DNA from: Paracoccaceae bacterium
GTDB lineage: Bacteria > Pseudomonadota > Alphaproteobacteria > Rhodobacterales > Rhodobacteraceae
Direction: 5' to 3'
Length of the DNA stretch: 64,000 bases
Assembly: GCA_020425085.1 (NCBI GenBank)
Contig: JAGQRW010000004.1
Coordinates: 372,001-436,000, forward strand
Shown here: in pieces, positions 1 to 6,862 of the stretch
Layout of the letters: every line of letters begins with the position of its first letter
How positions within the stretch are numbered: position 1 is the first letter of the stretch
Made by a program: the position numbers and the translations under genes
The notes under the pieces: generated by a model
The model's input: the letters and a program-made list of their open reading frames with translations, nothing else
Database searches by the model: none
Told to the model about the DNA's origin: nothing

Positions 1-216
1 GTTACGCTGAACGAAACACCAACTGCCCTCGCATTGGGCAATATCCACCTGTTCACCGGCATGTAGTGTATCGACCTTGGCGTAACTGGTGCCGGGTCCG
101 GTTCGCACATTGACCGCAGATATTGCCGTGGCCTCGACCGCAAGCACCGATTGGGCCGTCAGCGCCAGCGAGATGCCGGCGGCAATGGCCATGTTGTAAA
201 ATCTGTTGGTTTTCAT
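1..216 (-). CDS. SH3b-domain secreted protein (partial)
   Basis: Only the first 72 residues are present; the gene runs off the left edge. Translation from the ATG at 216, preceded by GGAGG, gives a Lys-rich start, a hydrophobic segment (about residues 9-26, ending A-L-A-like at SVLA) that reads as a signal peptide, then NVRTGPGTSY and a following CEGSWCFV stretch. These are the hallmarks of a bacterial SH3 (SH3_3/YgiM-like) domain, which usually binds cell-wall peptides. It is read leftward with nothing else of its operon visible, so the function beyond a periplasmic SH3b domain is unknown. Confidence 0.75.
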   Translation of the reverse strand, partial: MKTNRFYNMAIAAGISLALTAQSVLAVEATAISAVNVRTGPGTSYAKVDTLHAGEQVDIAQCEGSWCFVQRN

Positions 217-509
217 TCCGGAACCTCCCAGGGCAGAAATGTCACCGCGTCCGTTGCCTGAAACCAAAAGGCATTCATTCAAGGCGCAGTCGTCAATTCC
301 AGGCTTCAGGCCGGGCTGGATCGGGGAATGCTAAATGCCAACCGGCCTGCAATTCGCGAACGGGTTGTCCGATAGGAAATTTGCAATCAGGTGCCTGACG
401 GGTTTCCCGGCCTCTGGCACAACCCGGCGCTGTAGCAATGATAGTTCATTTTTGCCGTTTCGGGAAACGTTTTTGACGGCTGCGCCGACATGCCACGCAC
501 CCAAAGGCT

Positions 510-1208
510 TCAGGCAGATGTCCTGACCCCGGCTTCGGTCAGGATGACATCAAGGCCAATATCGTGCGGTTGTGGAAAGATGGTGGCAAGGTGCGCCGCC
601 TCAAAACCAATACCGATGCTGAAGGGGCGCGGTGAAAGTGCCGCCAGCGTCCGGTCGAAATAGCCACCACCATAACCCAGGCGATACCCCTCCTTGTCCC
701 ATCCGACCACGGGTGCCAGGGTGATATCCGGCAAGACCGCTTCGGCTTCGGGTGGTGGCACCGGGATATTCCAGTCGCCGCGTACCATATGCGTTTCTGG
801 GGTCCAGCGGCGAAATACCAGCGGTGATGCCTTTTGTTCCACCAGCGGCAGCGCGACCTTGACACCCCTTGCATGCAAATCGGCCATCAATGGCCTGAGG
901 TCAGGTTCGCCCTTGATCGGCCAATAGGCCGAAAACACCCGCCCGGCAAGATCGCCGAAATGCGCGGTCAGAAAATTGCCCAGATGGTGGCTCAATCGTT
1001 CGCTGATTACCCGGCGCTCGTCCACACTCAGCTTCATGCGCGCATCGCGCAGGCGTGTGCGCTCGGCCTTGCGCCACCTTGCAACATCCCGCGCCTGTTC
1101 GGGGTCGACACCGAGCGGGTCGAAATAGGTCGGATCCACCTCATGTGCCATGCAGGGGGATGAGGCGTATTGCCGGCCCGGTGCCTGACTGGAATTATTG
1201 TCGCTCAT
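510..1208 (-). CDS. 5-formyltetrahydrofolate cyclo-ligase
   Basis: Converts 5-formyl-THF to 5,10-methenyl-THF with ATP in cytosolic one-carbon metabolism. The C-terminal half carries the family signature: a basic N-terminal helix (RWRKAERTRLRDARM), the YWPIKGEPDLRPL segment and the glycine-rich GYRLGYGGGYFDRTLA loop that binds ATP/substrate. The open frame extends further upstream, but the ATG at 1208 overlaps the stop of the DUF488 gene as ATGA, giving about 232 residues, somewhat long for the family because of an N-terminal extension of about 50 residues. It is last in a leftward run of overlapping genes with the DUF488 and AhpD-like genes. Confidence 0.9.
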   Translation of the reverse strand: MSDNNSSQAPGRQYASSPCMAHEVDPTYFDPLGVDPEQARDVARWRKAERTRLRDARMKLSVDERRVISERLSHHLGNFLTAHFGDLAGRVFSAYWPIKGEPDLRPLMADLHARGVKVALPLVEQKASPLVFRRWTPETHMVRGDWNIPVPPPEAEAVLPDITLAPVVGWDKEGYRLGYGGGYFDRTLAALSPRPFSIGIGFEAAHLATIFPQPHDIGLDVILTEAGVRTSA

Positions 1209-1585
1209 GCGTCTTTTTCCCCAAGCCGTTTTCGCAGATAATCGCAAAGCACCACCGCCTGATTGCGATCGGGATCCTTTGCCGCGTATAATAGCGTGAC
1301 CGGACCACGGTCGCACCAGTCAAGACAGCGTTTTACCGCATCCGGGTTCTGGTCAAGTTCGGCGCGATAGCGGTTGGCGAATTCATCCCAGCGTTCCGGC
1401 AGATGGCCAAACCATTTGCGCAACTGGTTACTTGGCGCCACCTCACGGATCCAGTCGTCATGGGCAAGATCGGCCTTGCGGATACCGCGCGGCCAAAGTC
1501 GGTCCACCAGCAGGCGGGCGCGACCGGCCTCGACAGTATCCGCATCATAGACGCGCGCAATGGTTATATCAGCCCCGGCATTCAC
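1205..1585 (-). CDS. DUF488 family protein
   Basis: A 126-residue protein whose LLVDRLWPRGIRKADL motif, followed by WFGHLPERWDEFANRY and LLYAAKDPDRNQAVVL, is characteristic of the DUF488 (YeaO-like) family of unknown function. The start is a GTG at 1585 that overlaps the stop of the upstream AhpD-like gene as GTGA, and its own stop overlaps the next ATG, so all three genes look translationally coupled. The family has no established activity; a link to redox or stress functions is only contextual. Confidence 0.85.
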   Translation of the reverse strand: MNAGADITIARVYDADTVEAGRARLLVDRLWPRGIRKADLAHDDWIREVAPSNQLRKWFGHLPERWDEFANRYRAELDQNPDAVKRCLDWCDRGPVTLLYAAKDPDRNQAVVLCDYLRKRLGEKDA

Positions 1586-1920
1586 GTTTTTTTGGATTCC
1601 TCCAGCAATTCAATCGTTTTGATGGAATGCGCATAGCTTGCCCCGGCACGCATTTCGGCGGCGACCCAGATCGCCTCCATGATCGCTTCGGGGCTGGCAC
1701 CTTCGCGGCGCGCGGCCTTGACATGACCTTCGATGCACCAGGGGCATTGCGTGACATGCGCCACCGCCACCGCGATCAGTTGCTTGGTGCGGGTGTCAAG
1801 CGCGCCCTCGGCGAACACGGCTTTTGAAAAGGCGCGAAAGGCGTCTTCGGCTGCGGGCGCAAGGGCGTGCCGATGCTCGGCCATCTCGCGCGTGGGTTTT
1901 GGAAATCTCAGATCGGTCAT
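1582..1920 (-). CDS. AhpD-like carboxymuconolactone decarboxylase family protein
   Basis: A 112-residue AhpD/CMD-fold protein. The core motif AHVTQCPWCIEGHVKAA contains the redox CxxC and downstream His seen in alkylhydroperoxidase AhpD-type proteins, followed by the usual EAIWVAAEMRAGASYAHS helix. Such proteins reduce peroxides or act as general thiol oxidoreductases; the substrate is not known here. The ATG at 1920 has an AAGGAG ribosome site. It heads the leftward three-gene set and lies 29 bp after the truncated haemoglobin gene on the same strand, so it may belong to the same nitrosative/oxidative stress transcript. Confidence 0.85.
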   Translation of the reverse strand: MTDLRFPKPTREMAEHRHALAPAAEDAFRAFSKAVFAEGALDTRTKQLIAVAVAHVTQCPWCIEGHVKAARREGASPEAIMEAIWVAAEMRAGASYAHSIKTIELLEESKKT

Positions 1921-1949
1921 GGCATATCACTCCTTTTCACAAAAGGCAT

Positions 1950-2405
1950 TTACAAGGCGGCACGTCGCCCATTCAGCGTTTGCGCCCCTTCAATCGCAGC
2001 AAACAGCGAACGGGCGATACGTTCCGCCCGCTCGACAACATGGGCCGCGCCCTGCGGCGGGCAGACTTCGGCGGCGGTCTGACGAAACAGCGAAAGCCAG
2101 CGTTCGAAATGCGACCAGCCAACCGGCAGGCTTGCATGTGCCGGAACCGGCGCGCCGTGATATCGCCCGCTCATCAATGCCACCGACGACCAGAAGGCGA
2201 CCATGCGTTGCAGATGTGGTCCCCAATCCTTGATACGGGCATCAAAGATCGGCCCCAGCACCGCATCACCGCGCACCTTGTCGTAAAACCGGTGAACCAG
2301 TTCGGTCAGTAACTGTTCATCCAGCCCGGTTTCCGCCATTAGCGCCATGGTCATTTCCGGCCTGGCAGAAGTGATTTTGGGCAGGTCCGATTGCGCCTTG
2401 GCCAT
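1950..2405 (-). CDS. Group III truncated haemoglobin
   Basis: A 151-residue globin-fold protein with features of the group III truncated haemoglobins: ELVHRFYDKVRGDAVLGPIFDARI near residues 35-58, then WGPHLQRMVAFWSSVALMSGRYHG, HASLP and HFERWLSLF. Family members bind O2 and NO, and several are induced by nitrosative stress. The start ATG has a GGAGG site. It is divergent from an NsrR-like regulator with only 85 bp between them, and that gap contains a perfect palindrome (2456-2470). NO detoxification under control of that regulator is therefore a reasonable inference. Confidence 0.88.
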   Translation of the reverse strand: MAKAQSDLPKITSARPEMTMALMAETGLDEQLLTELVHRFYDKVRGDAVLGPIFDARIKDWGPHLQRMVAFWSSVALMSGRYHGAPVPAHASLPVGWSHFERWLSLFRQTAAEVCPPQGAAHVVERAERIARSLFAAIEGAQTLNGRRAAL

Positions 2406-2455
2406 GACGGCCTCCTGATGGAATTGACTTGCATATCAGTTTAAACCTGTTAATA

Positions 2456-2470
2456 GGTATTGTAAATACC
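2456..2470. promoter_or_regulatory. Palindrome between haemoglobin and Rrf2 regulator genes
   Basis: GGTATT-GTA-AATACC is a perfect 6-3-6 inverted repeat in the 85-bp divergent intergenic region, 20 bp upstream of the regulator start. Its position suits an operator for the adjacent Rrf2 protein acting on both promoters. The assignment is inferred from symmetry and position only. Confidence 0.5.
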
Positions 2471-2490
2471 AATTCAACGCAAGGCTGTCG

Positions 2491-2904
2491 ATGCGCCTGA
2501 CTTCTTTCACCGATTACGGACTTCGCATGCTGATGCGCATGGCCAGCGCGCCGGAGCGGGCGTTTACGACGGCAGAACTGGCCAATGAGTTCGGCCTGTC
2601 GCGCAACCATCTGACCAAGATCATGCAACGCCTCGCCGGGGCCGGTATCGTCCAGACCCGTCGTGGCAGCGGTGGTGGTGCGGTGCTGGCGCAGGCGGCC
2701 GAAGACATTCGTCTGGGCCAGGTGGTGCGCCTGCTGGAACAGGGGCAACCGCTGGTCGAATGCTTTAAAACCGATGGCAGCGATTGTACCCTTGAAGGAC
2801 ATTGCCGCCTGAAATCCCGTCTGCGCAATGCCGAATCCGCATTTCTTGCCGATCTTGACCAATCAACCCTTGCCGATGTCGCTTTGATGCCGATACCTGC
2901 CTGA
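2491..2904 (+). CDS. Rrf2 family regulator, NsrR-like
   Basis: A 137-residue winged-helix regulator beginning MRLTSFTDYGLRMLM, the standard Rrf2 N-terminus. It has the recognition segment LSRNHLTKIMQRLAGAGIV and a wing RRGSGGGAVLA. Three cysteines (ECF, DCT, HCR) form C-X7-C-X5-C, the arrangement I associate with the Fe-S cluster of alphaproteobacterial NsrR; such clusters are destroyed by NO. It is divergent from the truncated haemoglobin and 41 bp upstream of the HTHP gene, probably in one transcript with it. It resembles the second Rrf2 gene at 8408 in cysteine spacing. Which one is the NO sensor proper cannot be decided here. Confidence 0.85.
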   Translation: MRLTSFTDYGLRMLMRMASAPERAFTTAELANEFGLSRNHLTKIMQRLAGAGIVQTRRGSGGGAVLAQAAEDIRLGQVVRLLEQGQPLVECFKTDGSDCTLEGHCRLKSRLRNAESAFLADLDQSTLADVALMPIPA

Positions 2905-2945
2905 CAACCCGACCCACCAACCAACCACCAACCGAGGAGAAGAAA

Positions 2946-3176
2946 ATGTCCGACAACTGGCTGCCAAGCCTGATCACCGATACCCCTGCCGAAGGCTATG
3001 AACTGGCGGTGAAACTGTCGCGCGTCGCCATCAAGCTGATCCAGCCCGATGCCGCCAAGCGCGAACAGATGCGCCCGGAATACGCTGAGGATGCGAACGC
3101 ACTGATCGCCTCCAGCCATATCGTGGCAACGCATTTTGCCACCGTGGCCGCCGCCAACAACTACTGGAAAGGCTGA
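2946..3176 (+). CDS. Hexameric tyrosine-coordinated haem protein (HTHP)
   Basis: A 76-residue protein matching what I recall of HTHP, first described from the roseobacter Silicibacter pomeroyi: a small haem protein with peroxidase and weak catalase activity whose haem iron is bound by Tyr45. Visible hallmarks are the N-terminal WLPSLITDTPAEGYELAVKL, IKLIQPDA, the MRPEYAED segment with Tyr46 counting Met1 (45 after Met removal), and a C-terminal VATHFATVAAANNYW. A GAGGAG site precedes the ATG. It sits directly behind an NsrR-like regulator and opposite a truncated haemoglobin, so a role in nitrosative or peroxide stress is inferred. Confidence 0.85.
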   Translation: MSDNWLPSLITDTPAEGYELAVKLSRVAIKLIQPDAAKREQMRPEYAEDANALIASSHIVATHFATVAAANNYWKG

Positions 3177-3179
3177 TCC

Positions 3180-3449
3180 ATGCCATCGGTCGAACGATCC
3201 GCCGACGGTTTCGTCATCGACGCCGCCCTGATCGGCGAAGCCTTTGACCTTGCGCCGGACGAGGTCCAGGCATTGATGCGCCAGGGCGCCATCACATCGG
3301 TCTGTGAAACCGGACAGGATGAGGATGAAGGCCGCTGGCGCATGACCTTCCACTACGGTGGGCGGACCTGCCGCTATATCTTTGATGCATCCGGCACGAT
3401 CCTGAAAAGCGCCAGCTTCAGCGGCCGGGCGCGTAGCCAGGGAATATGA
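3180..3449 (+). CDS. Small DUF6522-like protein
   Basis: An 89-residue protein starting 3 bp after the HTHP stop, so clearly in the same transcript. The pattern FVIDAALIGEAFDLAPDEVQALMRQGAITSVCETG, then RWRMTFHYGGRTCRYIFD, fits the DUF6522 family as I remember it, a short protein often found near NO and denitrification genes. It has two cysteines (about residues 41 and 63) and no signal peptide or membrane segment. Biochemical function unknown. Confidence 0.7.
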   Translation: MPSVERSADGFVIDAALIGEAFDLAPDEVQALMRQGAITSVCETGQDEDEGRWRMTFHYGGRTCRYIFDASGTILKSASFSGRARSQGI

Positions 3450-3507
3450 ACCGGCAAACCGATCTGATGCTGGCCATCGGAAAACCTTGCGGCTATAGGC
3501 GTGGGTT

Positions 3508-3849
3508 ATGACTGAAACCCTGCCCCCATGTCCCGAATGTTCGTCTGCCCTCACCTATCAGATGGATGCGTTGCTTGTCTGCCCGGAATGTGGCCATGAA
3601 TGGACAACGGGGGTGCAGACTGACGATGTTGCCCAGGTACGCGATAGTGTGGGCAATGTTCTGTCGGACGGCGATGCTGTGACGGTGATCAAGGACCTGA
3701 AGGTCAAGGGATCATCGCTGGTGGTCAAGGTCGGCACCAAGGTTCGCGGTATCCGGCTGGTTGATGGCGATCACGATATCGACTGCAAAATTCCCGGTAT
3801 TGGGCAGATCAGCCTGAAATCCGAGTTTGTAAAGAAAGTTTCGCAATAG
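3508..3849 (+). CDS. YjdM/PhnA-type zinc-ribbon protein
   Basis: A 113-residue cytosolic protein with an N-terminal zinc ribbon (CPEC near residues 8-11 and CPECGHEW near 25-32), followed by the conserved DSVGNVLSDGDAVTVIKDLKVKGSS and VKVGTKVRGIRLVDGDHDIDCKIPGIG blocks of the PhnA/YjdM family. Despite the old name, the family is not an established phosphonate enzyme. Length and motifs are normal. It lies 58 bp after the DUF6522-like gene and may be read from the same promoter. Confidence 0.9.
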   Translation: MTETLPPCPECSSALTYQMDALLVCPECGHEWTTGVQTDDVAQVRDSVGNVLSDGDAVTVIKDLKVKGSSLVVKVGTKVRGIRLVDGDHDIDCKIPGIGQISLKSEFVKKVSQ

Positions 3850-4330
3850 GCGTTCCAAGGCAACTTGGCGGTGGGTTTGGGCCGCATTGCGTTGCCGGGG
3901 ATCGAATAGGTTCTGCTCAATCGCCTGATAGATGAACTTGCAGGACCAGCGGAACAGGAAATTGCGGCCCAGCCCAATGTGATGGCCCGTCCGGTAATCC
4001 GTGATGGCGACAAGTAATATCCGGGCTGGGATGAGGCGGCAGGAATCGCATTGCTTCAGGACTTAGGGCGGTGGGCAAGGAACGGCTGCTGCCCACCATA
4101 TTTGCATTTTCCGGAAGTAGTTTGAATCGGGCCACACCTTTGGATATACCCATTTGCCGATCAGCGGCATAAAGCCCAAAATGGATAACTTGCCTCTGTA
4201 AACCACCAAGCCTCAAAAAGCCAAGAACCCTTTATGCCGACAATGCCGCATCTCCAGGGGACAGTCAGGCTGACCCAAATCAAAAAGGGCCCGTCAGATT
4301 TGACGGACCCTTTTGCATTCTGAAAACGGC
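3850..4330. other. Gene-poor interval
   Basis: No convincing gene. A plus-strand stretch at about 3913-4017 reads as an uninterrupted protein-like segment (NRLIDELAGPAEQEIAAQ and onward) but has no start and ends quickly, so it may be a gene remnant. A candidate minus-strand frame at 3917-4216 has poor composition. The right end holds a strong terminator (4283-4314). Confidence 0.4.
4283..4314 (-). terminator. Rho-independent terminator
   Basis: Arms AAAAGGGCCCGTCA (4283-4296) and TGACGGACCCTTTT (4301-4314) pair with one mismatch around a GATT loop. Read leftward the stem ends in a five-T run. It lies 16 bp after the stop of the VPLPA-CTERM gene, which it most likely terminates. Confidence 0.8.
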
Positions 4331-5086
4331 TTAGCCCCGGCGGCGACGCGCCACTGCGAGTCCGCCAAGCGCAGTCAATAGCAGCAAGCCACCTGCGGGA
4401 AGCGGAACCGGCGCAACCGCAGGTTCGAAGGTGTATACTTCGAGAGAGTTCACAACGATGTGACGGAGGTCAAAACCGGAATCGCCACTGCCGGATCCGC
4501 TATCGCCGGCTATGGAAATCTGGCCCTGCGCTTGATCGTAGCTGTGGGATTGTGTGTATCCATCGCAAATTGCGGACAGACCCCCATTGCAAGTGCCAAG
4601 CACACCGTAGCCTGCGAAAATGTCATGGCCGCCACCGAAGGTCGCGAAATAGTTCGGAGCGCGGTTGATGGAATAAATGCCGCTGTAATGCTGCGTGAAC
4701 TGCGCCTCACCCGTCGTCAGGTTGAAGATGAATGCAGTCGCATCGGATTGATATCCCGTGACGCCCCCCCAATCCAACGCGGTATAGCCACCGATTTTCA
4801 CGGATGGGCCATTGCCGCTGTCCAATGTCACGTCATAGATTGAAAAGGTAGGGCCAACACCATCCACAGCCGAGTGGAAGGCTGTCGCGGTCGCCACGCC
4901 GGCGTTTCCCGCGAAGATGTTGGTGAAGTCCTGATCACCTACGCCCAGCCAGGCCTCCAACTGGTTTGCCCCGGCCCCGTCCAGCAGCGTGCCGCCTGTT
5001 ATGGTGCCAGCGACCGCACCGGTCGCAGCACCAAACGCGGTTCCAAGTGATAACGCAGCAGCCAGAATTGTCGATTTTGAAGACAT
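4331..5086 (-). CDS. VPLPA-CTERM sorted protein with TLDc-like pattern
   Basis: A 251-residue exported protein. Residues 1-27 form a signal peptide (SSKSTILAAALSLGTAFGAA). The C-terminus carries VPLPAGG, a hydrophobic helix LLLLTALGGLAVA and a basic RRRRG tail: a VPLPA-type PEP-CTERM sorting tag processed by exosortase/rhombosortase-like systems. Between them lie LEAWLGVGDQDF, DATAFIFNLTTGEAQ and YFATFGGGHDIFAGYGV, which resemble the TLDc fold pattern (fold match inferred). Start chosen at 5086 because GGAG lies 9 nt upstream; an alternative TTG-type start lies five codons earlier. No exosortase is in view. Function unknown, probably surface or matrix associated. Confidence 0.8.
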   Translation of the reverse strand: MSSKSTILAAALSLGTAFGAATGAVAGTITGGTLLDGAGANQLEAWLGVGDQDFTNIFAGNAGVATATAFHSAVDGVGPTFSIYDVTLDSGNGPSVKIGGYTALDWGGVTGYQSDATAFIFNLTTGEAQFTQHYSGIYSINRAPNYFATFGGGHDIFAGYGVLGTCNGGLSAICDGYTQSHSYDQAQGQISIAGDSGSGSGDSGFDLRHIVVNSLEVYTFEPAVAPVPLPAGGLLLLTALGGLAVARRRRG

Positions 5087-5502
5087 GATAATCTGCTCCA
5101 AGTTTGGTAATATGGAAATTGCTATTGGCGGACAGTAACATAATACGGGCCAAAATCAAAGCGGTCTTGAAGGTTCATGCGGACAACAAGGTTTATTATG
5201 CGAAATTTCGGGGCAATGTCCCTTAATCAAATCTATTGTTTCCAATTCGGCCACTGTTGGGGGCGGCAATCTGGTTTTCCATGTAATTTGGCAAAAGGTT
5301 TCTTTCTGAAACCTAGTATCGGCAAGACCGCTTTGCCCCGCATAGCCGACACCAAACATTCGTCAAACCTCTCCACAAACCCGCGTCCTGCCGGCCGACT
5401 TTCAACGCCACTGGCAATCTAAACCTTCGCATTCACCGCAACACCAACGGCAAAGGGCGGCGCCTGTCCGGTGCCGCCCCTCTGTCATCATAAGCCCGGT
5501 TA
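5087..5502. other. Intergenic region
   Basis: AT-richer upstream sequence of the VPLPA-CTERM gene (about 5087-5260) presumably contains its promoter. Otherwise I see no gene; small frames here lack ribosome sites and family features. The right end holds the terminator of the DUF2249 operon (5455-5480). Confidence 0.4.
5455..5480 (-). terminator. Terminator-like hairpin of the DUF2249 operon
   Basis: GGGCGGCGCC (5455-5464) can pair with GGTGCCGCCC (5470-5479) around a TGTCC-type loop, with G-T pairs. Read leftward it is followed by a short TTT. It lies 23 bp beyond the stop of the last gene of the leftward operon. Confidence 0.6.
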
Positions 5503-5739
5503 TCAGGCGGCTACCTTGCCGACGCGCACGCGCCATACTTCGGGGCCGGATTCCTGGTAATCCCAGGTGAATTCGCCCGCATGTTCCGCATCAAACTGAT
5601 AGTAAAGCGGTTTGGGGTCGTGATCGTTCACCAGAACAAAGCCGGTTCCGGGTTCCAGATCGTGCCATGTCTGGAAAATGGTGCGGTGACGTTCTGCCGG
5701 GATCAGTTGGCGTACATCGAGGTTTTCATTGTCTTTCAT
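5503..5739 (-). CDS. DUF2249 domain protein
   Basis: A 78-residue single-domain DUF2249 protein: LDVRQLIPAERHRTIFQTWHDLEPGTGFVLVNDHDPKPLYYQFDAE is the typical TusA-like pattern, ending in WEVRV-like VWRVRVGK. DUF2249 proteins commonly lie near denitrification and NO genes; their activity is not settled. It overlaps the upstream small gene by 14 bp and is last in the leftward operon that starts at 8236. Confidence 0.88.
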   Translation of the reverse strand: MKDNENLDVRQLIPAERHRTIFQTWHDLEPGTGFVLVNDHDPKPLYYQFDAEHAGEFTWDYQESGPEVWRVRVGKVAA

Positions 5740-5956
5740 TGGTCTCTCTCCTTTGGTTTCCGATTGGATCGGGTTTGGTAAATGCGTGCATCACGCCGTT
5801 CAGGCGTTGTGCCTCTCGGGGCCAGTCGTGCCGTAGCAGCGACCAGGCTTCGGCCGCCAGCCGGCAGGCCGCATCGCTGTCACCCGCATCGTTTATCCGC
5901 CTGAGGGCGCGGATGAAGATCTTGTTGAGCGGGGCAAGGGATGGATCAGTGTTCAT
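5726..5956 (-). CDS. Small conserved-context protein of unknown function
   Basis: A 76-residue basic, soluble protein (LNKIFIRALRRINDAGDSDAACRLAAEAWSLLRHDWPREAQRLNGVMHAF) that I do not assign to a family. Its helix-rich composition with conserved-looking Trp and Arg residues, its 7-bp distance from the Fe-S assembly gene and its overlap with the DUF2249 gene argue that it is real and co-translated. No cysteines or membrane segments other than one Cys near residue 31. Confidence 0.7.
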   Translation of the reverse strand: MNTDPSLAPLNKIFIRALRRINDAGDSDAACRLAAEAWSLLRHDWPREAQRLNGVMHAFTKPDPIGNQRRETNERQ

Positions 5957-5963
5957 GGTATCC

Positions 5964-6272
5964 TCAGGCGTTGACGCCGAAATGCTCCTTGGCGTCAGGG
6001 CTCATCATTTCCGGGCCCCATGCGGGTTCCCAGACCAGATTGACTGTGACGCTTCTGATGCCTTCCATCATGGCAAGGCATTCGCTGACACCGCCCTGGA
6101 TCATTTCGGATGCCGGACAGCCGGGGGTGGTCAGGGTCATGGTGACCACCACGTTGCCGTCGATAATCTCGACATCGTAGATCATACCGAGATCGACGAT
6201 GTTGTAGCCGAGTTCGGGGTCGATCACGCCTTTCAGCGCCTCGCGCATTTCATCATTTGACGGCATGGTCAT
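5964..6272 (-). CDS. MIP18/DUF59 family metal-sulfur cluster assembly factor
   Basis: A 102-residue DUF59 (PaaD/SufT-like) protein. VIDPELGYNIVDLGMIYDVEI and MTLTTPGCPASEMIQGGV contain the conserved DPE and the reactive Cys of the TPGCP motif. The family helps mature Fe-S proteins. The ATG at 6272 overlaps the stop of the preceding gene as ATGA; a second Met lies two codons later. Its place in an NO-linked operon suggests repair or assembly of Fe-S clusters damaged by NO, which is inference. Confidence 0.9.
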   Translation of the reverse strand: MTMPSNDEMREALKGVIDPELGYNIVDLGMIYDVEIIDGNVVVTMTLTTPGCPASEMIQGGVSECLAMMEGIRSVTVNLVWEPAWGPEMMSPDAKEHFGVNA

Positions 6273-6859
6273 GCGGCGGTTCCTTTTGCAGAACCCTTGC
6301 GGATCAACACGCGATAGCCGCCCTTGTCGCTGGCTTCGCTATGGGCAAGGTGGCCACGTTCAGCCAGTTCGGGATACAGGAACAAAGGGTCGCGATCGTT
6401 GTGGATCTCAAGCACCTCGCCCTCGGCCAGACCCTCGATCGCTTCGAGCGTGCGCACCATCGGGTCGGGCGGCATCAGTCCGCGGTTGTCAAGTACCAGC
6501 GCCGGGGCGGGCCAGCCTTTTGCGTCGGCCTTGCCGTCTGCCTTTGCGGCCTCTGCAATACCTTGCGGCGCCGGCGGGGTCGCAGGCGGGCTGGAGGGCA
6601 GGCTGTCCGCACTTGGTGCCTTGGCACCTTCGGCAGGGATAAAGTCGATCTGCCAATCACCATTGCCAATTTCCTTTTCCTCGTGGCTGAAGCCCTGCTT
6701 GCCCAGAACACTGAACAGCGGCACCGGCTTGAAGGTGGAAAGCAGGCGCAGGCCCTGCCCGTCGGCAAGACTGCCAACGGCCTGCATGATGGCCACAAAC
6801 GGTTCCTCGCCTTTTTGCAGGATCGGGCGGACATCAAGCAGTTTCATCGTATCGGTCAT
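6269..6859 (-). CDS. Two-domain DUF2249 protein
   Basis: A 196-residue protein with two DUF2249-like units joined by a Pro/Ala-rich linker (about residues 75-120). Unit 1: LLDVRPILQKGEEPFVAIMQAVGSLADGQGLRLLSTFKPVPLFSVLGKQGF. Unit 2: LVLDNRGLMPPDPMVRTLEAIEGLAEGEVLEIHNDRDPLFLYPELAERGH. The linker looks disordered. It starts 3 bp after the stop of the membrane-protein gene and overlaps the Fe-S assembly gene, so it is the second gene of the leftward operon. Function unknown; NO-related by context. Confidence 0.85.
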   Translation of the reverse strand: MTDTMKLLDVRPILQKGEEPFVAIMQAVGSLADGQGLRLLSTFKPVPLFSVLGKQGFSHEEKEIGNGDWQIDFIPAEGAKAPSADSLPSSPPATPPAPQGIAEAAKADGKADAKGWPAPALVLDNRGLMPPDPMVRTLEAIEGLAEGEVLEIHNDRDPLFLYPELAERGHLAHSEASDKGGYRVLIRKGSAKGTAA

Positions 6860-6862
6860 GGT

